43,519 nt of DNA from assembly GCA_019637695.1 (NCBI GenBank), contig JAHBVG010000053.1:1-43519 (forward strand). Direction: 5' to 3'. The first letter of the stretch is position 1. Every line of letters starts with the position of its first letter. The notes beneath the pieces are model-generated. The model was not told the DNA's origin and did no database searches. It saw only the letters and a program-made list of their open reading frames with translations. The stretch is from Caldilineaceae bacterium. GTDB taxonomy: Bacteria > Chloroflexota > Anaerolineae > Caldilineales > Caldilineaceae. The translations under genes were made by a program, and so were the position numbers. Positions 1 through 9,300 of the stretch are shown here, in pieces.

Positions 1-33
1 AGATTAAGCGATTCCCGATTGCAGCAATCGGCG
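1..33. repeat. Dispersed intergenic repeat, copy 1
   Basis: The first 33 bases match, in reverse complement, positions 38847–38879 with a single mismatch by eye. The core GATTGCAGCAATC is itself a dyad. Both copies are intergenic. This suggests a short dispersed repeat family rather than coding sequence. Function unknown. Confidence 0.6.
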
Positions 34-66
34 GGATACTGACATTGAGGAATTTCTAGCAGAAGA

Positions 67-516
67 TCAACTCGAAGCGTTGAGCGCCTCCTTCACAGAA
101 GCGCCATTGAGAATGGCTAAAATGGCCGGCAGATGTTCGTCCATTGTGCTGACATTTGCATAAATGAGTTGCCTGAGCAGTATAGGGTGGGGACCCGTGC
201 CCTCCAGATCAATACTGGTCTTGTAGCGCGTTTCGCCATCGTCCAGATCCATTTCAAAATTGCCGATGATGAGGCCAAAATTGGCGCGGGTGATAAACTC
301 ATTGAAAATGGCGCGCAGGGTTTCAGGCACGTAGACAGGCAACACCGAATAGAACGAAACCAGATCTCGCTCCGACCAGACGCGCAGATAACATTGCCAC
401 TCTCCATTCTCTCCACGATAGGCCGTCAACAGGGTCTGATCTTCCTCGACAATCTGCAAGGGCCACCCATCCTGCTCTAAAAATTCAACGATACCAGCCA
501 TCAGAGAGTCTTTCAT
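67..516 (-). CDS. YbjN-domain protein, putative chaperone or immunity partner
   Basis: A 149-residue soluble acidic protein without signal peptide or membrane segment. The pattern (a short helix, a strand with a TLLTAYRGENGEW-like segment, a central strand-rich block ending in MDLDDGETRYKTSIDLEG, then two helices) fits the YbjN family, whose fold resembles type III secretion chaperones. The ATG lies one base after the TAA stop of the DUF4157–kinase gene, so the two are almost certainly one transcript with coupled translation. That context suggests it chaperones or neutralises the upstream protein, but this is inference: YbjN proteins also occur alone. Family assignment is fairly sure; the role is open. 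Confidence 0.75.
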   Translation of the reverse strand: MKDSLMAGIVEFLEQDGWPLQIVEEDQTLLTAYRGENGEWQCYLRVWSERDLVSFYSVLPVYVPETLRAIFNEFITRANFGLIIGNFEMDLDDGETRYKTSIDLEGTGPHPILLRQLIYANVSTMDEHLPAILAILNGASVKEALNASS

Positions 517-517
517 C

Positions 518-2734
518 TTACAGGCCCCGCTTTTGACTTTCGCCTTTATGCCACTTTTTGTCGCGTTTCCAATAACTGTTCTTGTCGGTCAAGAGAGCCG
601 CATGGCTGGAATCAAAGTGATCGACGACCCTCCCATTGGATTGGAGATTGCCCAAATGTGTCTGTACATCTTGCAGACGTTGTTCGGCGGCTGCCACTTC
701 CAGGCCCGAAAGCAGACCACTCAGCGCATTGCGGACGTCCTCTGGGCGAATTGCCATAATTCGATTGAATGTACTCTGTGTGACAATTGGGGGCAGTTGA
801 TCCATGCTTTTGTCATCACTTTTGACTGTGTTGCCGACTTGCCTGGTCATCTTCGCACTGGTCTTGTTTTTGCCAAAAGATAGATCCGGATCGATCCCCT
901 TCACCTGGGTTGATCCCGGACCTTGTTTCACCAGATAGTTCGCAGCATGGCGATCTACCTGACCCATGATCACATCTAACAACTGGAGTTCAACCAGTTG
1001 CTCTTGTAAGCTGACATCTCCCCAGTTAATTGGGTTCGGAATCTCCTGGTCAAGTTTGTAGTAGCTGCCTCCCTCAAACTTGTAAACATCATCAAATCCA
1101 GCGTCAATATCGCTCTTGGCACTTTCGATCTCATTCTCATCATCAATCAGATTCCACTTTGAGCCTCTGGGTTCGACTCCTTCGGCCTGTTCCATCACAT
1201 AGCCCTGACGCCCTTTGAACTCTCCGGTTAGCGTCTGCGCGATGACAGAACTATCAAAGAGATTGGCTAACACCGTTGATGCAATGGCGCGATTTTTGAA
1301 CATAGGATTTTCTGTATCGATCCCTGCATCATACCCAGCGGGAGCATCCGCCCCTGTAAACGACGTAGGCGGCACCTTAAAGACGCCTTTGTTGGTCTTG
1401 CTAAACCCGATTTTGTCTTTGTAGTTGATACCTAACACCACAGAGGTCATCCCGCCTTTAGCATCCTTCAGGCCAGGTTGGTTTTTTGTCTGATCTTGCG
1501 ATGTGATCGACGTCACGGCAGCCCATTCCGCCTTCAGGCGAGGTTGAAGCCAATGCATGGCTTCACGGCGGGCAATGCCATCTACGCTGGTATCTTTTTG
1601 GTGATCAGAATCAGCAAGCCAACGGTCAATCGCGCCGAGGATATACTCGAGTTTCTCTTTCTTCCATTTATTGCTCTTGCCGGCATGTTGTTTGACGTAG
1701 ATCTCCAGCCCTTCCTTCACTTTGCGGAAAGCTGTCTTGCGCAGGCCAGTGCGACGTGCATCCTTCTTGTTGCTGATCTTGGCGGCGCGGGTGCTGAAGT
1801 TTGAGAATACCTCATCGGTCAGCGTCGCTTGAATCACGTTGGGCGGCGCAAAGAGGGTGCGCTGCACGCCGGCTGCGCCCTGCTGCACTGTATGGGTCAA
1901 TTCGTGGGCGAGGAGCTTCTGCCCGCCCGCGCTGCCTGGGTTGTACTCCCCGCGGCGGAAGAAGATGTCGCGGCCCGCAGTAAAGGCGCGGGCATTGAGC
2001 GAACGATTGAGCGTATCCGCCTGCGAACCCGTGTGTACGCGCACGCCGCCGAAGTCCGCGCCGAACGCGCCTTCCATAGAGCGGCGCACACCTGCGTCCA
2101 ACGTCTTGCCGCCGCGGGCGCTGGCAATCTGTCTCTCCACGCTCCCCTTCACTGCGCCGCCCTCTGGCCCGTGCATCGGCTTGAGCTGGGCCAGTTCGTC
2201 TTCCTCATCCTGCCGTTGTATCGTTGGTTTGACAAAGGTGATCTTGGATCTGGCCGGCGCGGGTAGAGGCTTGAGCTGTAGTTCCTCATCCTCGGTCTGG
2301 CGCTGCACTTTGGGGCGCGCCATCGCCCGGGTGAAGCGCTGCACTGGAACCGGTGACGGCGCTGGCGTGGAAATGCCGAAGGGCTGCGACTCCCCTCTGC
2401 TTTCCTCCTCCTGGCGTTGCACCGGTGGGCGGTGGATGCGCTGTACCACCTGCTGCGCCACCCGATCCGCCTCCTGTTCATAGGCGTCGTCTGCCGGTCC
2501 CAGCCGTAGCTTGGGCTGGATGCCCAGCGTGCGTTGTAGCACGCCGATGGTGGCCTGGTTGCCAATCGTGCGCTGCAGGGTCATCACGTCCGCCGCTGTC
2601 AGCGCCGATGGCTGCTCGCTGGCGCGTTGTAGAATTCGGGCTGGATGTGCCGCTTTCGCCGAACCTGCGTTGCGGTCCACGGTATCGTCTGTCTGCCGAC
2701 GTTGGGTATGGCGCGGTGCATTGAAGCTCCCCAT
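518..2734 (-). CDS. DUF4157 (eCIS-core) protein with C-terminal kinase-like domain
   Basis: A 738-residue protein starting at the ATG at 2734, which follows GGAGAAGG; an upstream ATG at 2779 lacks this. Residues about 50–100 carry the IGNQATIGVLQR and EQEADRVAQQV segments typical of eCIS-associated cargo. A low-complexity region with repeated VQR/LKP motifs follows. DUF4157 spans about 195–290, ending in the metalloprotease-like HELTHTVQQ (residues 277–285). The C-terminal half looks like a divergent kinase: GVFK with Lys453, then catalytic-loop-like GQVDRHAANYL (Asp594, His596, Asn599) and IDPDLSFG (Asp615, Asp617), as in PI3/4-kinase- or actin-fragmin-kinase-like folds. No signal peptide. 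DUF4157 proteins are known as cargo or toxins of contractile injection systems; a kinase warhead is my inference. No injection-system structural genes are in the window. Confidence 0.8.
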   Translation of the reverse strand: MGSFNAPRHTQRRQTDDTVDRNAGSAKAAHPARILQRASEQPSALTAADVMTLQRTIGNQATIGVLQRTLGIQPKLRLGPADDAYEQEADRVAQQVVQRIHRPPVQRQEEESRGESQPFGISTPAPSPVPVQRFTRAMARPKVQRQTEDEELQLKPLPAPARSKITFVKPTIQRQDEEDELAQLKPMHGPEGGAVKGSVERQIASARGGKTLDAGVRRSMEGAFGADFGGVRVHTGSQADTLNRSLNARAFTAGRDIFFRRGEYNPGSAGGQKLLAHELTHTVQQGAAGVQRTLFAPPNVIQATLTDEVFSNFSTRAAKISNKKDARRTGLRKTAFRKVKEGLEIYVKQHAGKSNKWKKEKLEYILGAIDRWLADSDHQKDTSVDGIARREAMHWLQPRLKAEWAAVTSITSQDQTKNQPGLKDAKGGMTSVVLGINYKDKIGFSKTNKGVFKVPPTSFTGADAPAGYDAGIDTENPMFKNRAIASTVLANLFDSSVIAQTLTGEFKGRQGYVMEQAEGVEPRGSKWNLIDDENEIESAKSDIDAGFDDVYKFEGGSYYKLDQEIPNPINWGDVSLQEQLVELQLLDVIMGQVDRHAANYLVKQGPGSTQVKGIDPDLSFGKNKTSAKMTRQVGNTVKSDDKSMDQLPPIVTQSTFNRIMAIRPEDVRNALSGLLSGLEVAAAEQRLQDVQTHLGNLQSNGRVVDHFDSSHAALLTDKNSYWKRDKKWHKGESQKRGL

Positions 2735-2782
2735 ATTCCTTCTCCATTTCTGATGATCCGTACACTTCTTGGGTCTCAAGAC

Positions 2783-2817
2783 AGCATACAGATCAATCGT
2801 GAAAGGATCGTGAAAGG
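2783..2817 (-). promoter_or_regulatory. SARP-type operator/promoter for the DUF4157 gene
   Basis: On the minus strand an exact 11-bp tandem direct repeat CCTTTCACGAT lies at 2817–2807 and 2806–2796. Taking TTCACGA as the heptamer (2808–2814 and 2797–2803), the spacer is 4 bp, and 8 bp separate the second heptamer from TATGCT (2783–2788), a -10-like hexamer. Heptamers with 11-bp period ending 8 bp before the -10 are the known geometry of Streptomyces SARP targets. The predicted start near 2776 leaves a leader of about 40 nt to the ATG at 2734. The adjacent upstream gene encodes a SARP-type regulator. Confidence 0.55.
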
Positions 2818-2833
2818 AGTCAACAGGTCATTC

Positions 2834-5800
2834 CTATCCCCAGTTTCCTCTTTCGTTGTTCGCCAGGGCAAGGATAGATCGATGGGCGGGGACATTGTGC
2901 AGGTAGGCGGCGCACATCTGTTCATCCACAATACGCTCCGCCCGCTCCTGGAGGAGGCGCGCTCCTGTCTGTAAGAGTACATGGGCATGGGCCGCGTCCA
3001 GGGTCTCCAGAATCTGGGCGCAGGTCAGGTAGATCTGGAGCGACGTGTACCTCTGGCTGGAAGGAGTCCTCTCAAGATAGTCCAGGATCGCCATCACATG
3101 GTTATGGGCATCAGCATATTGGCGTCGTCGAAATGCGAGGGTCGCCAGACCGGCCTGGGGATCCAGCGTCAGATGTGGCTGTCCAATCGAACGGTGGATA
3201 GAAATGGCCTCTTGATAAGCGTGTTCAGCCGATAGCTCAGTTTCCAATGCCAGGTGGAGATGACCGAGCAGGGTATAACTCTGGCCCAGAATGTCCTGCT
3301 CGCCCAGGCTGGATGCCTGTTCCATGGCCTGGTTTGTATAAGCAAATGCCTGTTGCCTGTCGCCTTGCTCGTGGCAGATCATCCCCAGCCTGAGCAGACA
3401 CATACCCAGGCGGCTGCGCCGGCCGATTTTCTGCATAGTGGCCTGTTCTTGCAGCGCTGCCTGCTGGGCCTGATCGTACTGACCCACCAGCGTGTAGAGA
3501 TCGGCCAGATTCCCCAGCACCATGGCTTCTCCCTGTTGCTGGTTGATCTGCCGGTAAAGACGCAGGGCCTCCTCAAAATAGCTCAACGCTTCGCTATATC
3601 GGTGCTGGCCCAGAAAGGCCAGCCCTAAATTGTTCAGGGTGACAATACCGCCGATGGGCGCGCCCTCTCCCTGGCGGCGCAGCGCCAGGGCCGCGCTGTA
3701 TTGACGCTCGGCCTCGCCATAGCGTCCCTGGCGCAGATGGATGTTGCCAATATTGTTGAGCAGCCCTGCGCGCTGCCTGGGGAAGTGAGGATGCCCGGAT
3801 TCATAAAAAGCCAGCGCTCTTTCATAGGCGATCTGGGCCTGGGCATAGTTTGATACCAGATAGTCGATACTCCCCAACGCTTGCCAGCCCGTGGCCAAAA
3901 GCTCAGGCTCTCCTCCCTCTTCTGCCAGATCGATTGCCTCAGCAATCCGTTGTCGCCCCTCGGTATATTCCCCCTGTTGATAGAGAGCCGTCCCCCAACA
4001 GAGCTTACTCTGGAATACCAGATCCTGAAGACAATAACGCTCTGCCCAGAGGAGCGCCTGCCGGACGGTGTCAATCGATTCGCTGTAGTGCCGATGGAGC
4101 ATGAATAGGCGCGCCAGATAGGTGAGCGCCCTGGCAAGCAACGGCCCAAGCTCCGCTTCCTTGTGTGGATGGGCAGAGAGTGTTGCATGGAGGGATTGCA
4201 CAGCAGCTTCCATCAACGTTTCCCCCTCGCCATATTGATTGGTGATCGCATGGAAGAGGGTGATGCCTTCGATCCCTTGCGCAAGGGCGCTCCAACATTC
4301 GTGACCGATAGCCCAATGCCAGGCATGGCGCAGATTGGGCAGATCCCGGTGCAGCCCGGCAACTGCGTCCGTCATCTCGGCTCCATCCAGTTGGGCCGCT
4401 TGTCGGGCCACATGGTCCATAAAATAATCGCAATGGACCTGATATGTCTGCTGCTTTGCGAAATTGTCCGCATCCAACTGTTGGGCGGCGAAGAAACGCA
4501 CCAACTCATGAAAAGAATAGCGATCTGCCTGTTGTTGCAGCCAGGATTTGTTGACCAGCCTGGAGAGATCAGCGGTCCCAGCGCTGGCGACGACGGCGGC
4601 GGCGGCGGCCGTAAAGCCATTTTGTAATGCCGAAAGCCGACGGATCTGCTGTCGTTCTTCTTCGGTCAGCAGTCGCCAGGAATAGTCCAGGGTGGATTCT
4701 ATACTGCGCTGGCGAGGAGGCACATTGTAGGTCGAGGCGGCCAGAGGCGTGAACCCCAATGAAAGATCCGCAGCGATCTGGGCAGGGGTGCGCAGGGGCA
4801 GAAGACCCGCAGCCAGGTTGATCGCCAGGGGCAGACCCTCCACCAATCGACAAATCTGCATAACCGCCGCTTTTTCGTTTGCCAGCACAAAATGGGGATG
4901 GCTACGCTGGGCCATCTGTGCAAAGAGTTGCGTACTCTCAAACAACTCTGCGCCCGCTTCATCATCCTCAACGGAATAGGGTAATCCCGCCAGAGGAAAG
5001 AGCCATTCTTCCACCAGATCCAACCGTTGTCGGGAGGTGACGATGATCTTGAGGTGAGGAGTTGTGGCGAGCAGAGAGATCAGCAGATCCAGGGCTGAGG
5101 AGGCATGTGGCTCCAGCAGAAGATGCTCGAAGTTGTCCAAGATCAGCAACATCTCCTGCTGGCGCAGATGGGCGATGACCTGTCGGGCTGCGGAGAGAGT
5201 ATTCTCCAGCGTCAAATCGAGGGTCTGGGCCAGGATTGCAGCCAGTTGGTCTCCTCGTTCCAGGTTGGAGAGATCGACAAAATAGACGCCACTGATAAAG
5301 AGCGGCAGTTCTCGGCGGGCGATTTCCAGCGCCAGCCGTGTCTTGCCCACCCCTCCTGGCCCGACGATGGATACCAAACGGCAGGTGGGCGTATGCAGCC
5401 GCTGGAGGAGCAGAGCCAGTTGCTGGCTGCGCCCCACAAACGGAGTCTGCGCCAGAGGCAGGTTATGGCGCGGACCCGCACGCAGGGCGAGGATGCGCTC
5501 GTAGAGCGCGGTGGTCTCTGGCAGCGGCTCGATACCTAAAGCGTTGTGGAGCGTCTCTTTACAGATCTGATAATGGCGCAGCGCAGCGGTAATCTGCCCA
5601 TCCCAGGCCAGCAGGCGCATCATCTGCTGGTGATTTTCCTCACGCCAGGGATCCATCTGCAAGAGTGTTCCCGTGTAGTGGAGGCCGAGGGTCGTCTGCC
5701 TGGAGACCGTATAGTGTGAGGCGAGCCGGTCCAGCGCCTGTAATATCAGCCTGCGCAGCCGTTCCCGTTCAGAAAGTTGCCACTCCTCAAATGGCTCGGC

Positions 5801-6235
5801 CCCTGCAATAAAGAAGCCAGCCAGAAACTCGCCCCGGTAGAGATCGGCGGCTTTGCGCAGGTGTACGATGCTGTCGGTTCCATTGCCCACATGCGGGTGA
5901 TCGGCGGTGTGCAGCGCTTCTTCAAAGGCCAGTGCATCCACGAAGAGCGCCGCCGTAGGCAGGATGCCTACCTGATCACGGGTAATCATGATGTGATTCG
6001 GCAGCAATTTGCGCAGTTTGCTCAGGGCCTGGCGCAGGTTCATCCTGGCGTCGACATCGCTCATATCGGGCCAAAGGAGGCCGGCCAGCGCATCGCGCGA
6101 ATGCGCCTGGCCCGTGATCGCCAGATAGAACAACAGACCGCGCGCTTTGCTGGCTGACAGGGCGTGCAAAGGAACTCCATCCAGCAGAATCTGCCCGCCC
6201 CCCAGCAGGTTCAGGGTGAGATTGGTCCCCATCAT
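2834..6235 (-). CDS. AfsR/SARP-family regulator: wHTH–BTAD–NB-ARC–TPR (copy 1)
   Basis: A 1133-residue STAND-class transcriptional regulator. The winged-helix DNA-binding domain is about 5–95 (LLWPDMSDVDARMNLRQAL segment), the bacterial transcriptional activation domain (BTAD) about 96–250, and the NB-ARC ATPase about 265–560 with Walker A GPGGVGKT (292–299) and Walker B LLILDNFEHL (363–372). The rest is TPR repeats (for example GNIHLRQGRYGEAERQYSAAL and NLGLAFLGQHRYSEAL). Such proteins are thought to sense a signal through the TPR sensor and activate nearby genes when ATP-bound. It sits just upstream of the DUF4157 gene on the same strand, which carries a SARP-like repeat in its promoter. 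It is paralogous to the next gene. Start MMG at 6235; the second Met at 6232 is equally possible. Confidence 0.92.
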   Translation of the reverse strand: MMGTNLTLNLLGGGQILLDGVPLHALSASKARGLLFYLAITGQAHSRDALAGLLWPDMSDVDARMNLRQALSKLRKLLPNHIMITRDQVGILPTAALFVDALAFEEALHTADHPHVGNGTDSIVHLRKAADLYRGEFLAGFFIAGAEPFEEWQLSERERLRRLILQALDRLASHYTVSRQTTLGLHYTGTLLQMDPWREENHQQMMRLLAWDGQITAALRHYQICKETLHNALGIEPLPETTALYERILALRAGPRHNLPLAQTPFVGRSQQLALLLQRLHTPTCRLVSIVGPGGVGKTRLALEIARRELPLFISGVYFVDLSNLERGDQLAAILAQTLDLTLENTLSAARQVIAHLRQQEMLLILDNFEHLLLEPHASSALDLLISLLATTPHLKIIVTSRQRLDLVEEWLFPLAGLPYSVEDDEAGAELFESTQLFAQMAQRSHPHFVLANEKAAVMQICRLVEGLPLAINLAAGLLPLRTPAQIAADLSLGFTPLAASTYNVPPRQRSIESTLDYSWRLLTEEERQQIRRLSALQNGFTAAAAAVVASAGTADLSRLVNKSWLQQQADRYSFHELVRFFAAQQLDADNFAKQQTYQVHCDYFMDHVARQAAQLDGAEMTDAVAGLHRDLPNLRHAWHWAIGHECWSALAQGIEGITLFHAITNQYGEGETLMEAAVQSLHATLSAHPHKEAELGPLLARALTYLARLFMLHRHYSESIDTVRQALLWAERYCLQDLVFQSKLCWGTALYQQGEYTEGRQRIAEAIDLAEEGGEPELLATGWQALGSIDYLVSNYAQAQIAYERALAFYESGHPHFPRQRAGLLNNIGNIHLRQGRYGEAERQYSAALALRRQGEGAPIGGIVTLNNLGLAFLGQHRYSEALSYFEEALRLYRQINQQQGEAMVLGNLADLYTLVGQYDQAQQAALQEQATMQKIGRRSRLGMCLLRLGMICHEQGDRQQAFAYTNQAMEQASSLGEQDILGQSYTLLGHLHLALETELSAEHAYQEAISIHRSIGQPHLTLDPQAGLATLAFRRRQYADAHNHVMAILDYLERTPSSQRYTSLQIYLTCAQILETLDAAHAHVLLQTGARLLQERAERIVDEQMCAAYLHNVPAHRSILALANNERGNWG

Positions 6236-6243
6236 CTCTCATT

Positions 6244-6261
6244 TTCACGGATTTTTTACGA
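6244..6261 (+). promoter_or_regulatory. Degenerate 11-bp-period repeat next to regulator 1 start
   Basis: TTCACGG (6244–6250) and TTTACGA (6255–6261) are spaced 11 bp apart and each differs by one base from the TTCACGA heptamer found before the DUF4157 gene. They lie 9–26 bp upstream of the first regulator's ATG, pointing away from it. This could be an autoregulatory site. The match is imperfect and the sequence is AT-rich, so chance is possible. Confidence 0.3.
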
Positions 6262-6300
6262 TAGGGGTATTTTACCACGAGACGCTTTGTTCGCCATCGT

Positions 6301-6373
6301 GTAGGGGCACGGGTTGGGGCGAAACAAACGGTGGCTCAAGTGCGAGTCATCTCCCCCCAACCCGCGCCCCTAC
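6301..6373. repeat. Inverted repeat with 19-bp arms between the two SARP genes
   Basis: The left arm 6301–6319 (starts GTAGGGGC, ends GGGTTGGGG) pairs with the right arm 6355–6373 with one mismatch; the loop is 35 nt. The right arm contains the TAG stop (6370–6372) of the second SARP-type gene. A related GTAGGGGCG start recurs at 18511. There is no T-run, so it is not a classical intrinsic terminator; it may be a dispersed element or act as an mRNA 3' end. Confidence 0.5.
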
Positions 6374-9300
6374 GTATACCTCTGGGCCAGGATCAAGCGG
6401 TGTGAGGGGTTGTTGTGCCAGAAGGTATGGCGCAGATCATCGGTGGGGATGGTCTCAGCTACACGGGTGAGGACGACATGGCCGCGGGTCAGCAGATCCC
6501 TGGCGCAGGGGTCGCCGCAGCCGCAGAGGATACGCCAGGTGTCGGCGTAGACATGACCGTAATCGACGACGATGCCCAGATGGTCCTTTAGGATGGTGGG
6601 CAGGTATGGTTCGATCCTGGCCCGCCCTGCCTCTGCTCTGCCCTGGGCCAGCAAAATCGACGCCTGTCCCAGCACCGCCGTGATATGTTCCAGGGAACGA
6701 CCATGTGTATCGAAAATGTGGATCGCATGCTCAAACGAAGTCCACGCCGCCTCCAGCGCGCCGATTTGTGTCTGGGCGCGGCCCATGATCACCGAGGCAA
6801 TCGCCTCCAGATCATGATGGTGGTGGTCTCTGCTGAACTGGAGGGCCTGTGTGGTCACTTCAATCACCCTGTCAAGATCTCCCACCATCAAAGCGTAGAG
6901 CGCCTGGCGCATTTGAAAGATTGCCAGATATTGTGCGCCGCCTGTCTTTTTCAACAGGGGGGCCGCCTGTCGGTTATAGGCAGCCATGCGTTCAAAATCG
7001 CCCATATAAAAGTAGTAGCCCCCGTAGAGGCTCAGCGCCTGCGCTTCCATTTGTAGATTCTTCACCTGGCGCGCGTTGTGCAGCAGCCGCTCAATGTGAT
7101 GGCTGACAGTGGAAAAGTCACCCCAGCGAATCTGCATGTGGGCCAGATAGCGCCGGGCGATGAAATCCACCGAGAGATCGCCGCTCTCTTCGGCCAGGGC
7201 CACGGCTCTCTCCAGGTGCGCACGACGACCGACCTGATCGCCCTTCTGCCCCGCTCCCGCCGATAGCTCCAGGTGTAGCCGGGAGCGCAACGCCGCATCC
7301 GGGCAATGATGCAGCCGGCGTTGCGCCTCGCTCAGGTGTACTGCCACCTGGGTGCGGCGACCCTGATGATGGTAGAGCCAGCTCAATGTCAGGTGGATCT
7401 CGCCCAGCAGATCCGAGGAGATGAGGGCCGACGACTGGGCAACCGAGAGAGCCGACTGCACGGCATCGATGGCCTCTTGCAAGGGGGCATAGGCATGGGC
7501 AAAGAGTCCCTGCGCCAGTTTGACGCGCGCCAGCAGTTCGCGGCGTCCCTCTAGCGAAAAGGCTGGCTCGTCTTCGCCATCCCCCCTCTGATCCAGATCA
7601 GCGGTGAGATGGACCGCTGCCGCCGCCATCAGGCTTTCCCCTTCAATCTGCCTGCCCGTTGCCAGCCAGAAACGCTCGAAGGCTTTCATGCTCTGCTGAA
7701 GGATTGCCCAATCCCCTTCCGCGCTCGCCGACAGCCAGGCTGCGCGCAGATTGGGCAGATCTCCGCGCAGCCGTTCAATAGCCGGGAGTTGATCGGCCCC
7801 CACCATCTCTGTTTCCTCAGCCCCCAGCCGCGCCAGATAGTACCGGTAGTGGGCGCGGCGTGTGGCCTGGGTCTGCGCCAGTTCGGCCAGCTTTTCGGCG
7901 GCAAACTGGCAGACCAGCTCGTGCAGGGTATAGTGATTGGCATCAACCCGCGTCACCAACGAATGGGTTACCAACCGCGCCAGATCAAAGGGCGAAGCGC
8001 TGGTCACCTGTTGGGCGGCCTCGTGGCTGAAACTGCCGTGGAAAATAGCCAGGCGGGCCAGCGTCTGTCGGGCGGACGGCGACAAAAGCTGCCAGGAGAC
8101 CTCGAAGGCGGCGCGCAGGCTCTGGTGGCGGGGGGGCAGATCGCGCAGGGGAATGGCGAAAAAGTCTAGGCTTTTGCGGATCTCTGTGGCGATTGCGCCG
8201 CACTCGTGGACCGAAAGCCAAGCCGCGGCCATGCTAATCGCCAGTGGGATCCCGTCCACCAGATGGCAGATGGCGAGAATGGCGCGGCGATCCGCCGGGG
8301 AAGGTACAAAGTCAGGCCGCATCCGCCGCGCTCGATCCAAAAAGAAAGCCACAGCGCTGTAGCTCTCAAAGTGAGGATCGTCCCATACCGACGGATAATC
8401 CAGACCTGGTAATGGCAGCAACCACTCGGCCTCAAGCTGCAAAGGATGGCGCGAGGTGATCAGACAGGCCACACCGGGCGCTTTTTTCAACACGTCCAAC
8501 ACCAGCGGGGCGGCGTCAACCAGATGTTCAAAATTGTCCAGCACAAGCAAGAGGCGCAGAGAGGCCAGCCGGCGCAGTAGTTGTGGCAAAGCCTCCCCCT
8601 CTGCCAAAGGGATGGAGACGGCGTCGGCAATGGCGCGCACCATGCCTTCGGCGTCGGCGATGGCAGCGAGGGGCACAAAGTAGAGGCCGTCGGCAAAGGT
8701 GAGCGGGTTGAGATGGTGCGTGGCTTCAATCACCAGCCGGCTTTTGCCCATGCCGCCAGGACCAACCACGGTAAGGAGACGGCAGTTTGGATCTGAAAGC
8801 CGAGCCACAATCTGCCCAACCTCCTTGCGGCGGCCAAATAAGGGGACCAGCGACTGCGGAAAGTGATGGCGTTGACCGGGCTGGGGCAATGTCCGCGCCA
8901 TTTCCGCCACCAGCTGCGCCGGCTTGTCAAATTGGATCAATTGGCTGTGGAGCTGGCTCAACCGTTCGCCGGGCGCCACCCCCAATTCTTCGGCCAGCAT
9001 GGTCACACAGCGTTCGTATTGAGTCAGCGCCGCTTCCCGTTCGCCCAGCAGGGCCAATGCTTCGATGGCGTAGGCATGGGCCGATTCTTGATAGGGTTCC
9101 AGCCCGATCAACTGGCGGGCTAGGTCGCGCACAACGGCATGGTCGCGCAGATCATGATGATAGACGATGAGGGTTTGCAACGCGTCCACAGCCTGGCGGT
9201 GGCAGATCTCCCGTTGCAGCAGCAGCCACTCTTCAAACGCCGGGCTGTCGTCCACGTTCAAACCGGCCAGCAATTCTCCCCGGTAGAGCGCGATGGCCTG

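Noticed and set aside
2818..2823. TTGACT on the minus strand as the -35 of the DUF4157 promoter
   Set aside because: It is 29 bp from the TATGCT -10; the 11-bp repeats occupy the -35 region, as in activator-dependent SARP promoters.
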